From the NCBI GenBank assembly GCA_937957845.1, contig CALGOD010000517.1:1-8773 (forward strand): 8,773 nt of DNA, in the 5' to 3' direction. Source of the stretch: an uncultured Nocardiopsis sp. GTDB lineage: Bacteria; Actinomycetota; Actinomycetes; Streptosporangiales; Streptosporangiaceae. A program made the position numbers and the translations under genes. Below, in pieces: positions 5,971 to 8,773 of this stretch (its first letter is position 1; each line of letters starts with the position of its first letter). Below the pieces are notes generated by a model. The model did not search any database, had not been told where the DNA came from, and worked only from the letters and a program-made list of their open reading frames with translations.

Positions 5971-6090
5971 TCATCTCCGGTTGGGGCAGTAGCCGCACAC
6001 CCAGCCGCCGGCGGGCACCGACCAGACCATCTGGTGGCCGCAGGAGCAGGTCATGTGCGGGGCGGCCAGGCGCCGCACCCAGTGCGTCAT
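5971..6090 (-). CDS. 39-aa CxC/CxxC mini zinc protein
   Basis: The protein is 39 residues with four cysteines: C15 and C17 in MTCSCGHQ, C32 and C35 in WVCGYCPNRR. That is a CxC-x14-CxxC arrangement able to bind one zinc ion as a zinc ribbon. Nothing else is large enough to be a domain, so it probably works by binding nucleic acid or a partner. Its ATG (6088-6090) overlaps the preceding stop by four bases. It echoes the CSCG knuckle of the 3562-3753 gene, although the rest of the two proteins differs. Confidence 0.75.
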   Translation of the reverse strand: MTHWVRRLAAPHMTCSCGHQMVWSVPAGGWVCGYCPNRR

Positions 6091-6275
6091 GACGCCTCCT
6101 CCCCGTTCAGCCAGGCCTCGACCTGGCGGGCGGCCTCGACCGCGTGCTGGTCGTAGCGGCGGCGGATGTCCTGGGCGGCCGCGGCGACGCCGGCGCGGAT
6201 GCCGTCGGGGTGGTCGCAGATGCCGAACGGCTCGTCGTCCCGGTCCTCGATCACGGTCAGGGTTGGGGGGATCAC
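6087..6275 (-). CDS. Hypothetical 62-aa protein
   Basis: The product is not recognised. The N-terminus is acidic (VIEDRDDEPFGICDHPDG, 8-25) and the rest is one long amphipathic helix (about 26-58, with DIRRRYDQHAVEAARQVEAW). It is probably soluble. Its GTG start overlaps the stop of the PycTM-like gene by four bases (GTGA), and it overlaps the next start in the same way, so it should be made in step with both. Pairing with the PycTM-like protein as a small regulator is conceivable. Confidence 0.75.
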   Translation of the reverse strand: MIPPTLTVIEDRDDEPFGICDHPDGIRAGVAAAAQDIRRRYDQHAVEAARQVEAWLNGEEAS

Positions 6276-6682
6276 GCACTCACTCCGATCCAGATCAGAC
6301 CGGCCCCGATCAGGAGCACGGCCAGGATGAGCAGGTCCACCGCGAGGCGGACCAGGTGGAACTTGCGGCTGGTCACAGCGGCCAGGCGCTCAGCGCGTTC
6401 GCGCTCGCCCTCCGGCGCCCATTCGGGGTCGGCCAGGAGCGCGACGAACGGCGCGGTCCTGGTGATCCGGGGCCGGGCCACGGCCAGGAGCACGAGCAGC
6501 GCCAGCACCGCGACCGCGGCCCCGGCCCGAGCGAGCCAGTGGCCGGGCCCGCCCCCGCTCAGCAGCGGGGAGGTCACGGCCAGCCCCGCCCCGGTCAGGG
6601 CCAGGAGCATGTTGGCCTTGGTGTCGATGCGGGCCAGTTCGGCGCGCATCTCCTCGATGTAGGAGGTCAGGGGCACCGTCAT
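6272..6682 (-). CDS. PycTM-like (Pycsar effector family) three-TM protein
   Basis: Residues 8-36 (YIEEMRAELARIDTKANMLL and on into ALTGAG) carry the signature of the DUF5706/Pycsar-effector membrane family: an acidic helix, D-T-K-A, then a hydrophobic LLALTGA run. TM helices lie at about 23-41, 49-69 and 111-134. The segment before the last one (TSRKFHLVRLAVDLL, 104-118) also matches the family. Known Pycsar effectors bind cCMP or cUMP made by a companion cyclase during phage infection and damage the membrane. No cyclase is encoded in this window, so it may be an orphan, depend on a cyclase elsewhere, or have been recruited to conjugation. At 136 aa it is short for the family. ATG 6680-6682 overlaps the previous stop by one base (TGATG). 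Family call moderately secure; role open. Confidence 0.68.
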   Translation of the reverse strand: MTVPLTSYIEEMRAELARIDTKANMLLALTGAGLAVTSPLLSGGGPGHWLARAGAAVAVLALLVLLAVARPRITRTAPFVALLADPEWAPEGERERAERLAAVTSRKFHLVRLAVDLLILAVLLIGAGLIWIGVSA

Positions 6683-7152
6683 CAGATCTGCCCCCGGTCC
6701 CAGCGCTGCAGCAGCTCGGTGTTGCTGGAGGCGAACTGGTTGTCCAGTTCGGTCCACAACGCCGGGGCCTCGCCGCGCTCCAGCGGCTGGACGAGCAGCC
6801 AGGTCTCCGGCGCGACCTCGGGCCGGTCGTCGTGGTCCAGCACCTGGCATTTGCCCAGGTTGAGGTGGTGGACCACTCGGCCGGGCGCGTACCACAGGTG
6901 CGGGGCGCGCATCCGCGCGGCCGCCTCTGCGAGGATCTCGACCGCGCTGCCGACCACGCCGGCCAGCGCGACCCCGAGCGCGACCGCGCCCCAGAACGGC
7001 TCCTCCACGCGTTGGATCCACAGGGTGGTGCCGACCGCGGCCGCACCGAGCGCCAGGCGGGTGGCGATTTGGTCCGGCCCCAGGTCACGGAGCACGTCGA
7101 CCAGGGCGCGGCTGTAGCGCACCAGGGGGTTGGGGGTGTTCGGCTCGGTCAT
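6682..7152 (-). CDS. Two-TM membrane protein, partner gene of the PycTM-like protein
   Basis: This 156-aa protein is not recognised. After an N-terminal helix (1-28) come two hydrophobic segments (about 29-46 and 52-74) and then a soluble part of about 80 residues with HLWYAPGRVVHHLNLG (85-100) and a Trp-containing C-terminus. By topology, both ends would be on the same side of the membrane. Start and stop are shared with its neighbours (ATGA with the gene before, TGATG with the PycTM-like gene after), the tightest coupling in the window. This suggests a complex or a toxin/immunity-like pair with the PycTM-like protein; that is inference. Confidence 0.82.
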   Translation of the reverse strand: MTEPNTPNPLVRYSRALVDVLRDLGPDQIATRLALGAAAVGTTLWIQRVEEPFWGAVALGVALAGVVGSAVEILAEAAARMRAPHLWYAPGRVVHHLNLGKCQVLDHDDRPEVAPETWLLVQPLERGEAPALWTELDNQFASSNTELLQRWDRGQI

Positions 7153-7391
7153 GCGGCGGCCCTCCCGGGCATCTCGGTGCTGCTCGTGCGGTAGGCGATG
7201 ACGTGGGCGCTGGTCAGCGTCACGGTGCGCAGCTGCCGGGTGATCTCGTCGACGATCTGCAGGGTGTTGCCGGTGGCGTCGCCTCCGGCGAGCACCCCGG
7301 CCGCGACGGGCTCGATGCCGCGCGTGGTGCGCAGCCCGATCCGGACGGTGATGCGGCCGGTGATCATCCCGGCCAGGACGGCGGCGCCCAT
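7149..7391 (-). CDS. Hypothetical 80-aa protein
   Basis: The product is not recognised. It opens with MGAAVLAGMITG, has alternating hydrophobic/polar residues typical of beta strands (RITVRIGLRTTRG, 13-25; RTVTLTSAHVIAYRTS, 55-70), and a Gly/Ala-rich turn (AAGVLAGGDATGN). It is probably a small beta-rich soluble domain. ATG 7389-7391 overlaps the stop of the preceding gene by one base (TGATG) and its own stop overlaps the following ATG by four. Confidence 0.75.
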   Translation of the reverse strand: MGAAVLAGMITGRITVRIGLRTTRGIEPVAAGVLAGGDATGNTLQIVDEITRQLRTVTLTSAHVIAYRTSSTEMPGRAAA

Positions 7392-7633
7392 CAGAGCCCC
7401 ACCTCCCGGCGGATCTCCTCGGCGACCAGGGCGGCCTGTTCGGCGACCAGGTCGTCGGTGATGTCGGCGGCCGCGGCCTCGCGGGCGGCGCGTTCGGTGG
7501 CGGTCTCGCCCGGGCGGCCGGTGTACAGCTCCGGGTCGGTGACCGGGATGAGGCGGGCCAGCAGGCCCGCGTCCAAGGGCAGGTCCACCCGCACCCGGCG
7601 CGGGGCCGGAGCGGGCATCATGGTGGTGCGCAC
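7391..7633 (-). CDS. Hypothetical 80-aa protein, first gene of the coupled cassette
   Basis: The product is not recognised. It has a basic, Pro-rich N-terminus (VRTTMMPAPAPRRVRVDL), a segment with LLARLIPVTDPELY (24-37), and a long Ala/Glu-rich helix (about 43-78). It is likely soluble. I chose GTG 7631-7633 because CAAGGAGA lies about eight bases upstream; ATG codons four and five codons further in lack their own site. It opens the eight-gene string, behind a 13-bp hairpin at 7667-7698. Confidence 0.76.
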   Translation of the reverse strand: MRTTMMPAPAPRRVRVDLPLDAGLLARLIPVTDPELYTGRPGETATERAAREAAAADITDDLVAEQAALVAEEIRREVGL

Positions 7634-7666
7634 TGTCTTGTCTCCTTGCAGGTGAACGGTGCGTCA

Positions 7667-7698
7667 GAGCCCCGCCGGGCGGCATCCCGGCGGGGCTC
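7667..7698. terminator. 13-bp-stem hairpin between the first unit and the cassette
   Basis: GAGCCCCGCCGGG (7667-7679) pairs perfectly with 7686-7698 around a six-base loop CGGCAT. It stands 71 bases past the stop of the 92-aa gene and about 20 bases before the RBS of the next gene. It is a likely terminator or processing stem, without a U-tract. Confidence 0.65.
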
Positions 7699-7700
7699 GC

Positions 7701-7735
7701 TTGGTGTGTGGACCGGTCGGTCCCCGCGCCGCCCC
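7701..7735. repeat. Intergenic repeat, related to 293-326
   Basis: The segment TTGGTGTGTGGACCGGTCGG and the following C-rich bases to GCCGCCCC resemble 293-326 (TTGGTGCGGACCGGGTGGTC and on to CCGCCCC), in the same orientation and next to a hairpin on the same side in both places. The core is a GGACC/GGTCC inverted repeat. It may be a shared leader, terminator flank or protein site. Confidence 0.45.
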
Positions 7736-7769
7736 TCAGGACGGGAAGGGCGGCACGGGCACCGGCCGC

Positions 7770-8048
7770 TCAAGACCGGGGCAGCGCCACGGTCAGGCGC
7801 CCCAGGACCGGACCGCGAATGGTGGCGTCACCGTCATCGAGCAGGGCGTAGAGCACGCCGTCGGGGCAGTCGGGGTGGGCGTCCACCTGCACCGCGGTGG
7901 TGGGCGCCAGGTAGGCGGCGGCGTACCGCGCGATGGCGCCGTGGAATTCGTGCGGGGCGGTGAAGTCGACGGTGAGCGGGGGCACGTCGGCCGTCAGGCC
8001 GACACGGTCGAAGAGGACCTGGCGGGTGGTGGCGTCGGGGTTGCGCAT
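7770..8048 (-). CDS. Hypothetical 92-aa protein
   Basis: The product is not recognised. It reads as a compact alpha/beta soluble protein: a VLFDRVGL strand-turn (11-18), TVDFTAPHEFHGAIARYAAA (26-45), TAVQVDAHPDCPDGVLYALL (51-70) and a C-terminal VLGRLTVAL strand. There is one Cys and no membrane segment. ATG 8046-8048 has GAAGGG upstream. It follows the 76-aa gene after 42 bases and is followed by a 136-base gap with a hairpin, so the two genes probably form one short transcript. Confidence 0.76.
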   Translation of the reverse strand: MRNPDATTRQVLFDRVGLTADVPPLTVDFTAPHEFHGAIARYAAAYLAPTTAVQVDAHPDCPDGVLYALLDDGDATIRGPVLGRLTVALPRS

Positions 8049-8090
8049 CGGGGTTTCCCTTCGGTCGGGGCGGGTGTTCGGGGCGAGTGG

Positions 8091-8321
8091 TCAGGCCAGC
8101 CCCAGCGCGGCGGCCGCGCTGGGGTGCACCTGGAGGGTCTGGATCTCGTAGCTCACGTCGTCGCGGCCCTCGATCTGCTCACGCGTGCGCATGAGCAGGC
8201 CGGCCTGTTCTTCGTCGGTGAGCGCCGCGATGACCTCCCGGGAGGTGTCCTCGAACTCGCCGCTGTCGCGGATGAGCAGGTGCACCTGGGTGGTCGGTGG
8301 CGCTGGGGTGGTGTTCTCCAC
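8091..8321 (-). CDS. Hypothetical 76-aa protein, first minus-strand gene after the control region
   Basis: The product is not recognised. After a Thr/Pro-rich start (VENTTPAPPTTQ) there is a strand VHLLIRDSGEFED (13-25), an acidic helix (about 26-50, EVIAALTDEEQAGLLMRTRE), a second strand (VSYEIQTLQVH) and an Ala/Leu-rich end. It is soluble by appearance. The GTG (8319-8321) is fixed by an ideal AGGAGG eight bases upstream. Its last codons hold an inverted repeat (8100-8124). As the gene nearest the divergent GntR regulator, it is the likely first target of that repressor. Confidence 0.78.
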   Translation of the reverse strand: MENTTPAPPTTQVHLLIRDSGEFEDTSREVIAALTDEEQAGLLMRTREQIEGRDDVSYEIQTLQVHPSAAAALGLA

Positions 8322-8355
8322 GGGGAAGGCCTCCTGTTCCTGTGCAGGTCCCCGC

Positions 8356-8399
8356 CCGGCCCCGTCTCACCCGGGGACTCCCGGGTGAGACGGGGCCGG
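8356..8399. terminator. 20-bp-stem hairpin in the leader of the minus-strand operon
   Basis: CCGGCCCCGTCTCACCCGGG (8356-8375) pairs perfectly with 8380-8399 around loop GACT. This is the longest stem in the window. It ends 20 bases before the AGGAGG of the first minus-strand gene, so if the promoter lies in the AT-rich part it is transcribed as part of the leader. Attenuator, roadblock, stability element or DNA-level protein site are all possible. Confidence 0.65.
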
Positions 8400-8562
8400 A
8401 CAGGCACCCCGCAGGGTGCGAGCCGACACGCTGTGGAGTTTTCAAACAGCCGTTGCCGTGCGGGCGTCCACGCGGTGGGCAGGGGTCACCCCTGTTCACC
8501 GGAGTCAGTCACCGGGCTGGACTCCTTTGCTCGAAGCCCATGTACGTGTACTGTAGACCATA

Positions 8563-8585
8563 TATACACCCCGTGTATACACCCC
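8563..8585. promoter_or_regulatory. Operator-like repeats, probable GntR-protein site
   Basis: TATACACCCC occurs twice, at 8563-8572 and 8576-8585, 13 bases apart. Between them GTGTATACAC (8573-8582) is a perfect palindrome, and TATACAC-CCC-GTGTATA (8563-8579) is a second, overlapping one. GntR-family dimers bind short palindromes, often next to their own gene. TGTAGACC is also repeated at 8552-8559 and 8613-8620. Confidence 0.55.
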
Positions 8586-8638
8586 TCGAAGAGATTCGGA
8601 AACTAGCGTGGGTGTAGACCTAAACTTGAGATCAACCA

Positions 8639-8652
8639 GCGCATATATGCGC
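8639..8652. promoter_or_regulatory. 14-bp palindrome just before the GntR gene RBS
   Basis: GCGCATATATGCGC is a perfect palindrome ending four bases before AGGAGG (8656-8661). It could be a second operator for autoregulation or a small RNA stem beside the ribosome binding site. Confidence 0.5.
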
Positions 8653-8666
8653 GCTAGGAGGCAGAT

Positions 8667-8773
8667 ATGACCAAGCTGCAACGCCCCGCTCCGCCCTACA
8701 TGCAGATCGCAGACCACTACCGGGCCTTGATCAGCACCGGCTCTCTACGCCGGGGAGACCGGCTGCCGACCAT
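8667..8773 (+). CDS. GntR-family transcriptional regulator (partial, N-terminus)
   Basis: Only 35 codons are present before the window ends. The sequence after the ATG, with PPYMQIADHYRALISTGSLR (9-28) and RGDRLPT (29-35), is the start of a GntR-type winged-helix domain: a Y.QIA..R..I..G....G..LP pattern. The ATG follows AGGAGG with five bases between. It is the only plus-strand gene and is divergent from the transfer region. On pSAM2-like elements a GntR-family repressor (KorSA) controls element activation; this gene stands in a comparable place, but orthology cannot be judged from 35 residues. Confidence 0.88.
   Translation, partial: MTKLQRPAPPYMQIADHYRALISTGSLRRGDRLPT

Larger units (their letters stand above)
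8322..8666. promoter_or_regulatory. Divergent control region between minus-strand operon and GntR gene
   Basis: No supported gene lies in these 345 bases. The left half is GC-rich and holds a 20-bp-stem hairpin (8356-8399), a small hairpin (GCACCC/GGGTGC, 8404-8419) and the inverted repeat CAGGGGTCACCCCTG (8480-8494). TCACCGG occurs twice, 13 bases apart (8496 and 8509). The right part, from about 8540, is clearly richer in A and T than anything else in the window and contains operator-like repeats. Promoters for both directions should lie here, but I could not assign -10/-35 boxes with confidence. Confidence 0.7.

Noticed and set aside
6272..7021. Longer 249-codon version of the PycTM-like gene
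   Set aside because: The extra N-terminal part is Arg/Gly/Ala-rich shadow of the upstream gene. The ATG at 6680-6682 overlaps the upstream stop and begins the family-like sequence.
6272..7152. Complete two-gene Pycsar defence system
   Set aside because: The gene upstream of the PycTM-like one encodes a two-TM protein with no cyclase motifs or size, so only an orphan effector can be claimed.
8100..8124. Hairpin at the end of the 76-aa gene as a terminator
   Set aside because: It lies within codons for an Ala/Leu run and the next gene follows after 42 bases, so it may be a codon-usage effect. It was not listed as a separate feature.
8322..8666. Attachment site, tRNA gene or replication origin in the control region
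   Set aside because: No tRNA-like cloverleaf, integrase gene or clear iteron series was seen. The repeats are better explained as operators and hairpins.

Overview
The window is very GC-rich, and its start codons and GGAGG-type ribosome binding sites look like those of a high-GC actinobacterium (Streptomyces/Nocardiopsis-like). Its content is the transfer-and-spread part of an actinobacterial conjugative plasmid or integrative element (AICE). The anchors are an FtsK/SpoIIIE-type TraB DNA translocase (370-2415), a relative of the RRQRL-motif zinc-binding proteins common on such elements (3750-4172), a multi-spanning Spd-like membrane protein with a C-terminal HTH (4374-5558), and the start of a GntR-family regulator (8667 to the window end). 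No replication, integrase or excision gene lies in the window, so plasmid and AICE cannot be told apart. Genus and element type are inferences.

Layout: all genes but one lie on the minus strand and read from right to left. The GntR gene at the right edge diverges from them across an AT-rich control region (about 8540-8666). Minus-strand units in transcription order are: (1) two small unknown genes, 8321-8091 and 8048-7770; (2) an eight-gene cassette, 7633-5657, mostly joined by 1- or 4-nt stop/start overlaps, encoding small unknown proteins, a two-TM protein, a PycTM-like (Pycsar effector family) three-TM protein, a CxC/CxxC mini zinc protein, a single-TM basic protein and a 31-aa membrane microprotein; (3) the Spd-like gene, 5558-4374; (4) five tightly packed genes, 4172-2483; (5) traB, 2415-370; (6) a stand-alone RapZ-C-terminal-domain-like gene running off the left edge (231-1).

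Each of these units is preceded by a strong GC-rich hairpin without an obvious U-tract, four of the six ending within about 35 nt of the next ribosome binding site. They may act as intrinsic terminators, mRNA processing or stability elements, or attenuators. The 8-mer CAGGGGTG, on either strand, occurs six times exactly within 4340-4785, at and just beyond the 3' end of the Spd-like gene. This resembles the short repeated recognition sites (clt/TRS) used by TraB-type translocases and is the most testable new idea here.

Working model (inference): the GntR protein represses the divergent region; TraB moves double-stranded DNA between mycelial cells; the Spd-like protein and small membrane proteins assist intramycelial spread; the PycTM-like protein is either a membrane spread/exclusion factor or an orphan defence effector, since no nucleotide cyclase is nearby.
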